The position numbers and the translations under genes are program-made. The notes under the pieces are model-generated. The model did no database searches and had not been told where the DNA came from. It saw nothing but the letters and a program-made list of their open reading frames with translations. This document shows positions 15,734 to 24,705 of a DNA stretch of 64,000 nucleotides, in pieces. Source of the DNA: Rhizobium sp. 18065 (lineage in GTDB: Bacteria; Pseudomonadota; Alphaproteobacteria; Rhizobiales; Rhizobiaceae). The first letter of the stretch is position 1. Each line of letters starts with the position of its first letter. The DNA is taken from positions 1 to 64,000 of the forward strand of contig NZ_CACSJP010000013.1 of the NCBI RefSeq assembly GCF_902706095.1, in the 5' to 3' direction.

Positions 15734-17124
15734 AGATCCGCTCGCTCACCGCGCGCGTCCTCCTGCTCGCCACCCTCTGGTCGGCGCTGTCATTTGTGAC
15801 GATTGCGGTGGCGATTTCCACCCTCTACCGCGAGGGTGTCGAACGCGGCTTCAACAATCTCCTGCGTGCCCAGCTCTACAACGTCGTCAATTCCGTCTCG
15901 ATCGGCGACGGCGACAGCCTTGCCGGCAGTCCGGCGCTTGGCGATCTCCGGTTTTCCCAGCCAGAGACCGGCTGGTACTGGCTGGTCGAGCCGCTGGGAA
16001 ACTACGCGACGGCGCCGCTCGCTTCGGCGTCGCTCGGCATGGCCAATCTCGCGGTGCCGGGTCTCGACGAGACGCCGTTCGACGAGAATTACGAGCGTTT
16101 CTATGAAATGGACGACAGCGTCGGAAACCGCATCCGCGTCGTCGAAACCGAAGTCGTTCTCGACGACCAGGGCCGGGCGGCGCGGTTTCGCGTTTCCGGC
16201 AATCTGGAAGTCATCGAGGAAGAAATCGCCTTCTTCAGCAACCGTCTCTATGCGGCGCTGGCCGTGGTCGGCATCGGCGGCCTGATCGTCAATGGTCTCG
16301 CCATTCTCTACGGCCTGAAGCCGCTCGATCGTGCCCGCCGGGCGCTGGAGCGCATCCGCCGCGGCGAAGCGGAGCGGATCGAGGGCGAATTCCCCCGCGA
16401 GATCCAGCCGCTGGCCAGCGAGATCAACGCCCTGATCGAGAGCAACCGCCGCCTGGTCGAGCGCGCCCGCATGCAGGTCGGCAATCTCGCCCATTCGCTG
16501 AAAACGCCGATCGCCGTGCTGCTTAACGAGGCGCGCACGCTCGACAAGACCCATGCCGAGGTGATCAGCAGCCAGGCGGAAGCGATGCAGGCGCAGGTCG
16601 GCTCCTATCTCAACCGCGCCCGCATCGCCGCCCAGCGTGACAGTGTCCTGGCCAGAACGGATGCCCAGCCGGTGCTGGAGCGGCTGGTGCGGGTGATGCG
16701 CAAGCTGAATGCCGAGATCGAATTTGTCCTGGAGGTCGCACCCGACCTGACCTTTGCCATGGAGCAGCAGGATGTCGAGGAAGTCGTCGGCAACCTGCTC
16801 GAAAACGCGTCGCGTTTTGCCAAGACCCGTGTGGTGACCCGCATCGCCGCAACGACGCCCGTCGAAGGCATACAGGACGGACGGCGCAGCTGGGTGGAGG
16901 TGACCGTCGAGGATGACGGACCGGGTTTGTTGCCCGAACAGATCGGCGAGGCGCTGAAGCGCGGCCGCAGGCTCGACGAGAGCAAGCCGGGAACCGGCCT
17001 CGGCCTGTCGATCGTCAAGGAGATTTCCGGCGAATACCAGGGCAGTTTTGGCCTGTCGCGCGCCGAGATCGGCGGACTTCGCGCACAAATGATACTTCCG
17101 GCTGTGACAAAGGACACTGCGTGA
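15730..17124 (+). CDS. feuQ: sensor histidine kinase FeuQ (PhoQ-like)
   Basis: A 464-residue inner membrane kinase: TM1 about 7-29, a periplasmic sensor to about 170, TM2 about 174-196, then HAMP-like linker. The H-box is NLAHSLKTPIAVLLNEA with His255. The ATPase has N-box NLLENASRFAK, G1 DDGPGL and G2 GTGLGLSIVKEI. The variant H-box LAHSLKTP is that of the PhoQ/FeuQ group. It is translationally coupled to feuP and is the expected target of FeuN in the periplasm. Confidence 0.86.
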   Translation: MKIRSLTARVLLLATLWSALSFVTIAVAISTLYREGVERGFNNLLRAQLYNVVNSVSIGDGDSLAGSPALGDLRFSQPETGWYWLVEPLGNYATAPLASASLGMANLAVPGLDETPFDENYERFYEMDDSVGNRIRVVETEVVLDDQGRAARFRVSGNLEVIEEEIAFFSNRLYAALAVVGIGGLIVNGLAILYGLKPLDRARRALERIRRGEAERIEGEFPREIQPLASEINALIESNRRLVERARMQVGNLAHSLKTPIAVLLNEARTLDKTHAEVISSQAEAMQAQVGSYLNRARIAAQRDSVLARTDAQPVLERLVRVMRKLNAEIEFVLEVAPDLTFAMEQQDVEEVVGNLLENASRFAKTRVVTRIAATTPVEGIQDGRRSWVEVTVEDDGPGLLPEQIGEALKRGRRLDESKPGTGLGLSIVKEISGEYQGSFGLSRAEIGGLRAQMILPAVTKDTA

Positions 17125-17191
17125 TCAATTTTCCTATGAGATTACATAGAGCTATGAAACTATGGCGGTGGGCCGTAAAGATGCCATGTGT

Positions 17192-17221
17192 TTGACACAG
17201 CAAAGCGGATACCGTGGTAAT
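17192..17221 (+). promoter_or_regulatory. promoter of the lipoprotein gene
   Basis: A perfect -35 TTGACA (17192-17197) is followed after 17-18 bases by TGGTAAT, a reasonable -10. Transcription would begin near 17228, downstream of the ATG at 17220, which argues for translation from ATG 17256. Confidence 0.45.
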
Positions 17222-17255
17222 GCTTGAACGTTTCGATGAGACTTGGACTGGTGTG

Positions 17256-17669
17256 ATGGGTGTTTCGCGATATGGGTCCGCAGCAGTCGCCGTCGTGGCG
17301 ATGCTGGCGCTTTCGGCTTGCACCACGACGGGTGGCAAGGAGGCAGCTTCGGCAAAGACTGGTTCCGCCGTGTATATTGCAGCCCTTCAGGGTGGCATCG
17401 TCTCGCGCACTGGTGTCGAGCTGTCGAAGAGTGAGACGCAGCGGGCACTTGAGGCCGAATATCGGGCGCTCGAAGCAGCCGCCGGCGGCCAGCCGGTGAT
17501 CTGGGCGGGCCGCAACGTCAGCGGCCAGGTGGTGGCAGCGGCGCCCTATCAGGTCGGCAAGCAGAATTGCCGCCAGTTTACCCACAAGCTGAACGACGAC
17601 GGCCGCGAGATCCAGGCGCGGGGCGTGGCCTGTCGCAACGCGAACGGCACTTGGACGCCGCTGAGCTGA
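17256..17669 (+). CDS. outer-membrane lipoprotein, 17-kDa-antigen-like
   Basis: A lipoprotein with lipobox LSAC (signal MGVSRYGSAAVAVVAMLALS, Cys at 22). The mature part is of the surface-antigen type found in many Rhizobiales: ALQGGIVSRTGVELSKSE, then NVSGQVVAAAPYQVGKQNC and a second Cys in ARGVACRNANGTW, which may form a disulfide. ATG 17256 is preferred over ATG 17220 because it gives a 21-residue signal and because the likely promoter overlaps 17220. It stands alone between feuQ and cycH; 17670-17892 has no gene. Confidence 0.72.
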   Translation: MGVSRYGSAAVAVVAMLALSACTTTGGKEAASAKTGSAVYIAALQGGIVSRTGVELSKSETQRALEAEYRALEAAAGGQPVIWAGRNVSGQVVAAAPYQVGKQNCRQFTHKLNDDGREIQARGVACRNANGTWTPLS

Positions 17670-17892
17670 CGCGGACCTGACCCGCCGACCTGACGCCTTG
17701 GGCATCACACAGGCCCGAGTTCAGGCTGATGGCGGCTTCGCAGGCGACGAAAACCGCGTGTGGAATTGCGCTAGGTCAAAGTTGGCCGGCAATCGCTCCC
17801 CTATAGATCGCTCTTGCGGCCAAACGCCTCAACTTTGTGTCATTGGCTGTTTGTCTGTTGGAATGCGACCTGCCTTGAAGTAATTGGGCCTT

Positions 17893-19086
17893 ATGCTGTT
17901 CTGGATCCTATCCGCCTTGTTGACGGTTGCCGTCGCTGTCCTGCTCCTGCTGCCGCTGATGCGCGCGGGAGCCCGTACCCATGGTGACGACGAAGGCGAG
18001 GCCGCAGTCTACCGCGACCAGCTGCGCGAACTCGAGCGCGACAAGGCCGGCGGGCTGATCTCGGCCGAGGATGCCGCCTATGCCCGCGCCGAAATCGGCC
18101 GCCGGCTTCTGGCTGTCTCGGGCGTGGAGAATGCCGCGGATGCGGCAGAGGTCGGGCCGGAGCCGGGGGCAATCCAGGTAAAGCACAAGGCCTATCTCCT
18201 GTCGCAGGCGTTCATCATTCTCTGTCTTCCCGCAGTCGGGCTTTATCTGTATCTGCTGACCGGCAGTCCGGGGACACCGGCAGCTCCGCTCGCAGCCCGC
18301 ATCGAGAACCCCGGCGACGACGTGACGCTGCTGATCGCCAAGGTCGAGCGGCATCTGGCGACCAGTCCCGAAGACGGCGCCGGCTGGGACGTCTTGGCAC
18401 CGGTCTATGTGCGGGTCGGGCGCCTGGCCGATGCCGAGCTTGCCTATCGCAATGCCATCCGCCTGCTGGGTCCGAGCGCCGACCGCATGAACGGGTTGGC
18501 GGAAACACTGGTCACGCTCAATGACGGCATCGTAACCGAGGATGCACGTCAGGCCTTCGAGGCTTCGGTCAAACTCCAGCCGGACAATCCGCGCGCCGAC
18601 TACTATCTCGCGCTGGCGCTGGAGCAGGCTGGCCGCAAAGCAGATGCTCTGGTCGCATTCCAGAACATCGCCAAGGCATCGCCGCCGACGGCCCCCTGGA
18701 TGGACCTGATCAACCGGCATATCGAAGCCAATAGCGTCGGCATGCCGCTCGCCGATGCACCTGTTGCCGAAGTGGGCAGCGCCAAGCCGCTCGGCGCGCC
18801 GACGGCTGAGGATGTGGCGGCTGCTCAAGGCATGTCCGAAGGCGACCGGTCGGCAATGATCCGCGGCATGGTCGATAGCCTCGACGCCAAGCTGAAAGAG
18901 GATCCGAACAATTTCGAAGGCTGGATGCGGCTGGTCCGCTCCCATGCCATGCTCAAGCAACCGGACCGCGCCGTCGAAGCACTGAAAGAGGGCCTGAAAA
19001 CCTTCCCGGCTTCAGGTGCTGAAGGCCAGCAACTGATCGCGGCGGCCCGCGATCTCGGCCTGGCTGTCGAGGAGATCGTACAATGA
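17893..19086 (+). CDS. cycH: cytochrome c maturation protein CcmI/CycH
   Basis: A 397-residue inner membrane TPR protein that presents apocytochrome c to the heme lyase. TM1 is at the N-terminus (MLFWILSALLTVAVAVLLLL), followed by a coiled-coil loop (YRDQLRELERDKAGGLIS) and a second TM (about 99-118). Periplasmic TPR-like repeats follow (LAPVYVRVGRLADAELAYRN, DYYLALALEQAGRKADALV). The start is ATG 17893; a TTG 9 bases earlier is less likely. It heads the operon cycHJKL, each gene overlapping the next. Confidence 0.88.
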   Translation: MLFWILSALLTVAVAVLLLLPLMRAGARTHGDDEGEAAVYRDQLRELERDKAGGLISAEDAAYARAEIGRRLLAVSGVENAADAAEVGPEPGAIQVKHKAYLLSQAFIILCLPAVGLYLYLLTGSPGTPAAPLAARIENPGDDVTLLIAKVERHLATSPEDGAGWDVLAPVYVRVGRLADAELAYRNAIRLLGPSADRMNGLAETLVTLNDGIVTEDARQAFEASVKLQPDNPRADYYLALALEQAGRKADALVAFQNIAKASPPTAPWMDLINRHIEANSVGMPLADAPVAEVGSAKPLGAPTAEDVAAAQGMSEGDRSAMIRGMVDSLDAKLKEDPNNFEGWMRLVRSHAMLKQPDRAVEALKEGLKTFPASGAEGQQLIAAARDLGLAVEEIVQ

Positions 19087-19532
19087 CCCGCAAGCAGAAG
19101 CGTCTCGCCGTGATTGCCGGCGGCATGGGCTTTATCCTGATGGCGGTGCTTCTGGTGATGTTCGCCTTCGGCCAGTCGATCGCCTATTTCTACATGCCGT
19201 CCGACATTGCCATGAAGGGCGTTGGCCCCGATACCCGCATCCGCCTTGGCGGTCTTGTCGCCGAAGGCTCGGTGGTGCGCAGCGAGGGCTCGACGGTCAG
19301 GTTTTCCGTGACCGACGGCAATGGCACCGTGCCGGTCACCTATACCGGCATCCTGCCCGACCTGTTCCGCGAGGGGCAGGGAGTGGTGACCGAAGGCATG
19401 TTTACCGCCGGCAGCCAGGTGTTTGTTGCCGACACGGTGCTTGCCAAGCATGACGAGAACTACATGCCGAAGGAAGTTGCCGACCGTCTGAAACAGGACG
19501 GTATCTGGCAGGGCGGGGAAAAGACCCAATGA
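19083..19532 (+). CDS. cycJ: cytochrome c-type biogenesis heme chaperone CcmE/CycJ
   Basis: A 149-residue periplasmic heme chaperone anchored by one N-terminal TM (IAGGMGFILMAVLLVMFAFG). The heme-binding motif is intact: His123 in LAKHDENYMP with Tyr127 four residues on. The OB-fold core is recognisable from IRLGGLVAEGSVVRSEGS. It passes covalently held heme to the CcmF/CcmH lyase. The start overlaps the cycH stop (ATGA). Confidence 0.94.
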   Translation: MTRKQKRLAVIAGGMGFILMAVLLVMFAFGQSIAYFYMPSDIAMKGVGPDTRIRLGGLVAEGSVVRSEGSTVRFSVTDGNGTVPVTYTGILPDLFREGQGVVTEGMFTAGSQVFVADTVLAKHDENYMPKEVADRLKQDGIWQGGEKTQ

Positions 19533-21529
19533 TCATCGAGCTTGGCCACTATGCGCTGGTGCTGGCGCTTGCCACCTGTCTGGTGATCTCGGTGCTGCCG
19601 GTGATCGGCGCACGGCGCGGCGACGCGGCCATGATGGCGGTCGCGACCACGGGCACCTATGCGCTGTTTTGCCTGGTCGCCTTCTCCTTCGGTGTCCTGA
19701 CCTGGGGTTATGTGGTTTCCGACTTCTCGGTGCAGAACGTCTACGAGAACTCCCATTCGATGAAGCCGATGATCTACAAGATCTCCGGCGTCTGGGGCAA
19801 TCACGAGGGCTCGATGATGCTCTGGGTGCTGATCCTGACGCTGTTTTCCGCCATGGTCGCCTTCTTCGGCACCAATCTGCCGGATCGGCTGAAGGCCAAT
19901 GTGCTCGCGGTGCAGGCCTGGATCACCACGGCGTTCACGCTGTTCATCCTCTTGACGTCGAACCCCTTCATCCGCCTGTCGCCGGTGCCGGCCGAAGGCC
20001 AGGACCTCAATCCGGTGCTGCAGGATATCGGCCTCGCCATCCATCCGCCGCTGCTCTATCTCGGCTATGTCGGCTTCTCCGTGTGTTTCTCCTTTGCCAT
20101 CGCAGCCCTGATCGACGGGCGCATCGACGCCGCCTGGGCGCGCTGGGTCCGGCCCTGGACGCTGACCGCCTGGACCTTCCTGACTGCGGGCATCTCGATG
20201 GGCTCCTACTGGGCCTATTACGAACTCGGCTGGGGCGGCTGGTGGTTCTGGGATCCGGTCGAAAACGCCTCCTTCATGCCCTGGCTCGCCGGCACGGCAT
20301 TGCTGCATTCGGCGCTGGTGATGGAAAAGCGCGACGCGCTGAAGATCTGGACGGTGCTGCTCGCCATCATCGCCTTTTCGCTGTCGCTGCTCGGCACCTT
20401 CCTGGTGCGCTCGGGCGTCCTGACCTCGGTGCATGCCTTTGCTACCGACCCGACCCGCGGCATCTTCATCCTCTGCATCCTGATCATCTTCATCGGCGGG
20501 GCGCTCTCGCTCTTTGCCCTGCGCGCACCGACGCTGAAGGCCGGCGGCCTGTTCCAGCCGATCTCGCGCGAGGGCGCGCTGGTCCTCAACAACCTGATCC
20601 TGACCGTCTCGGCGGCAACCGTGCTGATCGGCACGCTTTATCCGCTGCTGCTCGAAACGCTGACCAACGAGAAGATCTCGGTCGGCCCGCCGTTCTTCAA
20701 CCTGACTTTCGGTTTCCTCATGTCGCCGCTGCTGCTGGCGGTGCCCTTCGGGCCGATGCTTGCCTGGAAGCGCGGCGACCTGCTGGCGGCCTTGCAGCGG
20801 CTTTATCTGGCCGCCGGACTGGCGCTGATGGCGGGCCTGGCTCTGTTTTATGCCGAAAACGGCGGCCCGGTGCTGGCCGTTGTCGGCATGGCCATGGCCT
20901 TCTTCATGATCTTCGGCGCTGTCGCCGATCTCTGGTATCGCGCCGGCTTCGGCAAGCAGACGGCATCCGTCGCCTGGAGCCGGCTGAAGGGCCTGCCGCG
21001 CTCGGCCTTCGGCACCTCGCTTGCCCATATGGGGCTCGGTATCACCGTGCTCGGCATCGTTGCGGTGACGACATTCGAGACGGAAACCGTGGTCGAGATG
21101 AAGCCGGGCATGACTGCGGAGGCCGGTGGTTTCGTGCTGACCTTCGACGGCATGCGGGCGGGCCAGGGGCCGAATTATACCGAGGACCGCGGCCATTTCA
21201 CCATCCGCAAGGGCGGCGTGGCTGTCGCCGATGTCTGGTCGTCCAAGCGGCTTTATACGGCCCGGCGCATGCCGACGACGGAAGCCGGCATCGTCACCTT
21301 CGGGCTCAGCCAGCTCTATGTCTCGCTCGGCGACCCGATGGCCGATGGCGGCCTGGTCGTGCGCATCTGGTGGAAGCCGTGGATCCTGTGCATCTGGCTC
21401 GGTACCGTGGTGATGATGGCCGGCGGTGTCGTGTCACTGTCGGACCGGCGGCTGCGTGTCGGCGTGCCGAAACGCAAGGCCAAGGCAGTGGCGCCGGTGC
21501 CTGGACCGGTTGCGGGGGCGGCGGAATGA
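19529..21529 (+). CDS. cycK: cytochrome c heme lyase subunit CcmF/CycK
   Basis: A 666-residue multi-spanning protein, the normal length for CcmF. It carries the Trp-rich heme-handling motif WGGWWFWDPVENASFMPWLAG near residue 235. The conserved flanking segments are HEGSMMLWVLILTLF and AIHPPLLYLGYVGFSV; their histidines are of the kind that bind heme b. The large periplasmic region lies near the C-terminus (about 530-620). The stop overlaps the cycL start (ATGA). Confidence 0.95.
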   Translation: MIIELGHYALVLALATCLVISVLPVIGARRGDAAMMAVATTGTYALFCLVAFSFGVLTWGYVVSDFSVQNVYENSHSMKPMIYKISGVWGNHEGSMMLWVLILTLFSAMVAFFGTNLPDRLKANVLAVQAWITTAFTLFILLTSNPFIRLSPVPAEGQDLNPVLQDIGLAIHPPLLYLGYVGFSVCFSFAIAALIDGRIDAAWARWVRPWTLTAWTFLTAGISMGSYWAYYELGWGGWWFWDPVENASFMPWLAGTALLHSALVMEKRDALKIWTVLLAIIAFSLSLLGTFLVRSGVLTSVHAFATDPTRGIFILCILIIFIGGALSLFALRAPTLKAGGLFQPISREGALVLNNLILTVSAATVLIGTLYPLLLETLTNEKISVGPPFFNLTFGFLMSPLLLAVPFGPMLAWKRGDLLAALQRLYLAAGLALMAGLALFYAENGGPVLAVVGMAMAFFMIFGAVADLWYRAGFGKQTASVAWSRLKGLPRSAFGTSLAHMGLGITVLGIVAVTTFETETVVEMKPGMTAEAGGFVLTFDGMRAGQGPNYTEDRGHFTIRKGGVAVADVWSSKRLYTARRMPTTEAGIVTFGLSQLYVSLGDPMADGGLVVRIWWKPWILCIWLGTVVMMAGGVVSLSDRRLRVGVPKRKAKAVAPVPGPVAGAAE

Positions 21530-22128
21530 GTGTGGGTAAGAACCCCTCCCCAACCCCTCCCCACAAGGGGGAGGGGCTTTGGCGCCGCGTGCTGCCTTGT
21601 GTGGCGGAGCGAGACGCTTCCCCGGGGCTTCTCCCCCCTTGTGGGGGAGATGGCCGGCAGGCCAGAGGGGGATTTCGGGCCGCATTGCTCCTCCTCGTCC
21701 TTCTGTTCACCCCCATCCATGCTTTTGCGGTCAATCCCGACGAGGTACTCGCGGATCCGGTGCTGGAACAGCGGGCGCGCACTCTGTCGTCGGAACTGCG
21801 CTGCATGGTCTGCCAGAACCAGTCGATCGACGATTCCAATGCCGAGCTTGCCCGTGACCTCCGGCTTGTTGTGCGCGAGCGCCTGGTCAATGGCGACAGC
21901 AATGAACAGGTTCTCGACTATGTCGTGTCGCGCTACGGCGAATTCGTGCTGTTGAAGCCGCGACTGAGCGCCAAGACGCTGATCCTGTGGGGCGCGCCGG
22001 CGGGACTTGCGCTGATTGCCCTGATGGTTGCCGTCTTTTATGCCCGCCGCCGGGTCAGTGATCGTGATCCGGTGGAAAAGCTGTCGGCCGAGGAAGAGGC
22101 GCGGCTCGGAAAGCTGATGGACGAATAG
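21526..22128 (+). CDS. cycL: cytochrome c biogenesis protein CcmH/CycL with repeat-derived N-terminus
   Basis: A 200-residue CcmH-type thiol-disulfide protein that reduces apocytochrome for heme attachment. The redox pair is Cys93-MV-Cys96 in LRCMVCQNQSIDDSNAELA; a C-terminal TM lies at about 146-168, followed by a basic tail. The first 48 or so residues (KNPSPTPPHKGEGLW... to ...GRQARGG) are not CcmH-like: they translate a palindromic repeat. The signal peptide FRAALLLLVLLFTPIHAFA begins only after it. ATG 21526 overlaps the cycK stop. A TTG at 21685 is the only in-frame start after the repeat that I noted, and it lacks a basic n-region. Confidence 0.9.
   Translation: MSVGKNPSPTPPHKGEGLWRRVLPCVAERDASPGLLPPCGGDGRQARGGFRAALLLLVLLFTPIHAFAVNPDEVLADPVLEQRARTLSSELRCMVCQNQSIDDSNAELARDLRLVVRERLVNGDSNEQVLDYVVSRYGEFVLLKPRLSAKTLILWGAPAGLALIALMVAVFYARRRVSDRDPVEKLSAEEEARLGKLMDE
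21542..21669. repeat. RIME-like palindromic mosaic element inside cycL
   Basis: Two strong hairpins flank a GC-rich middle: CCCTCCCC-ACAA-GGGGGAGGGG (about 21,545-21,567) and CTCCCCCC-TTG-TGGGGGAG (about 21,631-21,649). This resembles the rhizobial intergenic mosaic repeats (RIME) described from Rhizobiaceae. It is unusual because it is inside an open, probably translated frame. Exact borders need comparison with repeat-free relatives. Confidence 0.75.
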
Positions 22129-22287
22129 TCCTGTTCCCTCCCGGGAACTTTCTGCAAAGATTACCAAGAATTCATCTGCCGTACAGTTCGCCGTAAGGTG
22201 ACAGCCCCTATATCTCTCTTCATCCACCGCTTCAAAACCGCCGATAGCCGGCGGCTCCAGTCGGAAGAAATGATGAAGGTAAGATCC

Positions 22288-23850
22288 ATGACCGAGACTA
22301 AAGATCGCTCCCACCTCAAGACGATCCTGAAGAATTCGACCGTTGCCGGCCTGGCGGCCGCGATGATGGTCGGCGCGGTTCCGCTTGTTGTTCTGAACGC
22401 CTATGCCGATCCGGTATCGGTTGCGGCACCACAGGTTCCGAGCTTCAGCGACGTCGTCAGCGCCGTGCAGCCGGCCGTCGTGTCGGTTCGTGTTCAGTCG
22501 AATATCCAGAACACGTCCAACGACGAAAGCAATTTCTCCTTCAATTTTGGCGGTCGTGATTTCAACGACCTGCCGGACGATCATCCGCTGAAGCGCTTCT
22601 TCAAGGAATTCGGCGGTCCGGGCGGCCCGAACGAGGAAGCCCGTCCGCCGCGTGGCCCCAAGGGTCCCGGCCGTCATGAAGGTCGCCTGCGTCCGACCTC
22701 CCAGGGCTCCGGCTTCTTCATCTCCGAAGACGGCTATATCGTCACCAACAACCATGTCGTCGACGACGGCGCTGCCTTCACCATCGTGATGAACGACGGC
22801 AAGGAACTCGATGCCAAGCTGGTCGGCAAGGACAGCCGCACCGATCTCGCGCTGCTGAAGATCGAGAACCCGAAGCAGAAGTTCACTTATGTGAAGTTCG
22901 CCGATGACGAAAAGTCCCGTGTCGGTGACTGGGTCGTGGCTGTCGGCAATCCGTTCGGTCTTGGCGGCACTGTTACCGCCGGCATCATCTCGGCCCGTGG
23001 TCGCGACATCGGCTCCGGCCCCTATGACGACTACCTGCAGATCGATGCTGCGGTGAACCGCGGCAATTCCGGTGGCCCTGACTTCAACCTGAACGGCGAA
23101 GTCGTCGGCATCAACACCGCGATCTTCTCGCCGTCCGGTGGCAATGTCGGCATCGCCTTTGCCATCCCGGCCTCGGTTGCCAAGGATGTTATCGCCAAGT
23201 TGAAGGATGGCGGCACGGTCGAACGCGGCTGGCTCGGTGTCCAGATCCAGCCGGTGACCGAAGACATTGCCGACTCGCTCGGCCTGTCGGAAGCGTCGGG
23301 TGCGCTGGTCGTGTCGCCGCAGGCGGGTTCGCCGGGTGAAAAGGCCGGTATCAAGCAGGGTGACGTGGTCACCGCCGTCAATGGCGACCCGGTCAAGGAT
23401 CCGCGCGATCTCGCCCGCCGCATTGCAGCCTTTGCTCCCGATACCACGGTGGATGTCGCCGTGTGGCGTGAAGGCAAGTCGACCGAAATCAAGGTCAAGC
23501 TCGGCGAACTGCCGATGGAACAGGCCTCGGCTACCGAAGGGACAGAAGAAGATGCCGCACCGGCTCCGGCCGTCGAGCAGGAACTGGCCAATCTCGGCCT
23601 CTCCGTTCGCCCGGCTGAAGACGGCAAGGGCCTGGCCATTGTCGATGTCGATCCGGATAGCGATGCGGCCGACAAGGGCCTGAAGGCCGGCGAGACGATC
23701 ACATCGGTCAACAACCAGCAGGTCTCTTCGGTTGAAGATGTTCAGAAGGTGGTGGATCAGGCCAAGAAGGACGGCCGCACCCGTGCCCTCTTCCAGGTTG
23801 AATCGGAAAGCGGCAGCCGCTTCGTCGCTCTCCCGATCAACCAGGGCTGA
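22288..23850 (+). CDS. degP: periplasmic serine protease/chaperone DegP (HtrA)
   Basis: A 520-residue HtrA-family protease that removes misfolded envelope proteins. A signal peptide ends near AYA before DPVSVAAPQ. The trypsin-like domain carries the triad His156 (TNNHVVDDG), Asp186 (SRTDLALLK) and Ser261 (NRGNSGGP). It is followed by two PDZ domains (about 305-400 and 430-515). A Gly/Pro-rich loop (PGGPNEEARPPRGPKGPG) lies before the catalytic core. ATG 22288 has AAGG about 8 bases upstream; ATG 22270 and 22273 are alternatives with poorly placed ribosome sites. It follows cycL after about 160 bases and ends in a clear terminator. Confidence 0.93.
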   Translation: MTETKDRSHLKTILKNSTVAGLAAAMMVGAVPLVVLNAYADPVSVAAPQVPSFSDVVSAVQPAVVSVRVQSNIQNTSNDESNFSFNFGGRDFNDLPDDHPLKRFFKEFGGPGGPNEEARPPRGPKGPGRHEGRLRPTSQGSGFFISEDGYIVTNNHVVDDGAAFTIVMNDGKELDAKLVGKDSRTDLALLKIENPKQKFTYVKFADDEKSRVGDWVVAVGNPFGLGGTVTAGIISARGRDIGSGPYDDYLQIDAAVNRGNSGGPDFNLNGEVVGINTAIFSPSGGNVGIAFAIPASVAKDVIAKLKDGGTVERGWLGVQIQPVTEDIADSLGLSEASGALVVSPQAGSPGEKAGIKQGDVVTAVNGDPVKDPRDLARRIAAFAPDTTVDVAVWREGKSTEIKVKLGELPMEQASATEGTEEDAAPAPAVEQELANLGLSVRPAEDGKGLAIVDVDPDSDAADKGLKAGETITSVNNQQVSSVEDVQKVVDQAKKDGRTRALFQVESESGSRFVALPINQG

Positions 23851-23868
23851 TCACCCGCCAGATGACGA

Positions 23869-23905
23869 GGGCGCCGACGGTTTTGCCAACCGGCGGCGCC
23901 CTTTT
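23869..23905 (+). terminator. rho-independent terminator of degP
   Basis: GGGCGCCG (23869-23876) pairs with CGGCGCCC (23894-23901) across an A/T-containing loop, and TTTT follows directly. It lies 18 bases after the degP stop and separates it from the next two-component pair. Confidence 0.85.
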
Positions 23906-23930
23906 CCATTCACGGACAGGGAGTGACGGC

Positions 23931-24704
23931 ATGGCCAGCGATCAGACGATGAACCTTGATGGGACAGGCGTGCAAAGTGGTGAAACCGGTTGGACGGATG
24001 CGACAGCGGGCGCTAATGTCGCCCACATGAAAATACTGGTGATTGAAGACGACCTCGAGGCTGCGGCCTATATGACGAAGGCTTTCCGCGAGGCCGGCAT
24101 CGTCGCCGATCATGCGAGCGACGGCGAAAGCGGCCTCTTCATGGGCTCGGAAAACACCTATGACGTGATGGTGGTCGACCGCATGCTGCCACGCCGCGAT
24201 GGCTTGTCCGTCATCACCGAACTGCGCAAGCGTGGCGTCGATACGCCGGTGCTGATCCTTTCGGCCCTCGGCCAGGTTGACGACCGCGTCACAGGGCTTC
24301 GCGCCGGCGGCGACGATTACCTGCCCAAGCCTTACGCCTTTTCCGAACTGCTCGCCCGCGTGGAAGTTCTCGGCCGCCGCAAAGGCAAGCCGGAACAGGA
24401 CATGGTCTACCGTGTCGGCGATCTGGAACTGGACCGGCTCTCCCATGAAGTGAAACGCGCCGGCAAGGACGTGCTGCTGCAGCCGCGCGAATTCCGCCTG
24501 CTCGAATATCTGATGAAAAACGCCGGACAGGTGGTCACCCGCACCATGCTGCTCGAAAACGTCTGGGACTATCACTTCGATCCGCAGACCAATGTCATCG
24601 ACGTGCATGTATCGCGCCTGCGTTCGAAGATCGAGAAGGATTTCGACCGGCCGCTGCTGAAAACCGTGCGCGGTGCCGGCTATATGATCAAGGACGAAGG
24701 CTGA
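23931..24704 (+). CDS. OmpR-family response regulator
   Basis: A response regulator whose conserved part starts MKILVIEDDLEAAAYM at 24027; the phospho-acceptor is Asp51 in that numbering (VVDRMLPRRDG) and the winged helix ends VIDVHVSRLRSKIE. An AGGGAG site stands 8 bases before ATG 23931, while no ribosome site precedes 24027. The protein may therefore carry a 32-residue unstructured leader (ASDQTMNLDGTGVQ...). The kinase gene starts 1 base after the stop. I recall the same pair next to degP in other Rhizobiaceae; the signal it senses is unknown. Confidence 0.85.
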   Translation: MASDQTMNLDGTGVQSGETGWTDATAGANVAHMKILVIEDDLEAAAYMTKAFREAGIVADHASDGESGLFMGSENTYDVMVVDRMLPRRDGLSVITELRKRGVDTPVLILSALGQVDDRVTGLRAGGDDYLPKPYAFSELLARVEVLGRRKGKPEQDMVYRVGDLELDRLSHEVKRAGKDVLLQPREFRLLEYLMKNAGQVVTRTMLLENVWDYHFDPQTNVIDVHVSRLRSKIEKDFDRPLLKTVRGAGYMIKDEG

Positions 24705-24705
24705 C

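Noticed and set aside
22144..22172. GGAACTT motif before degP as an ECF (RpoE-type) promoter
   Set aside because: No matching -10 (TCTAA or GTT type) at the right distance.
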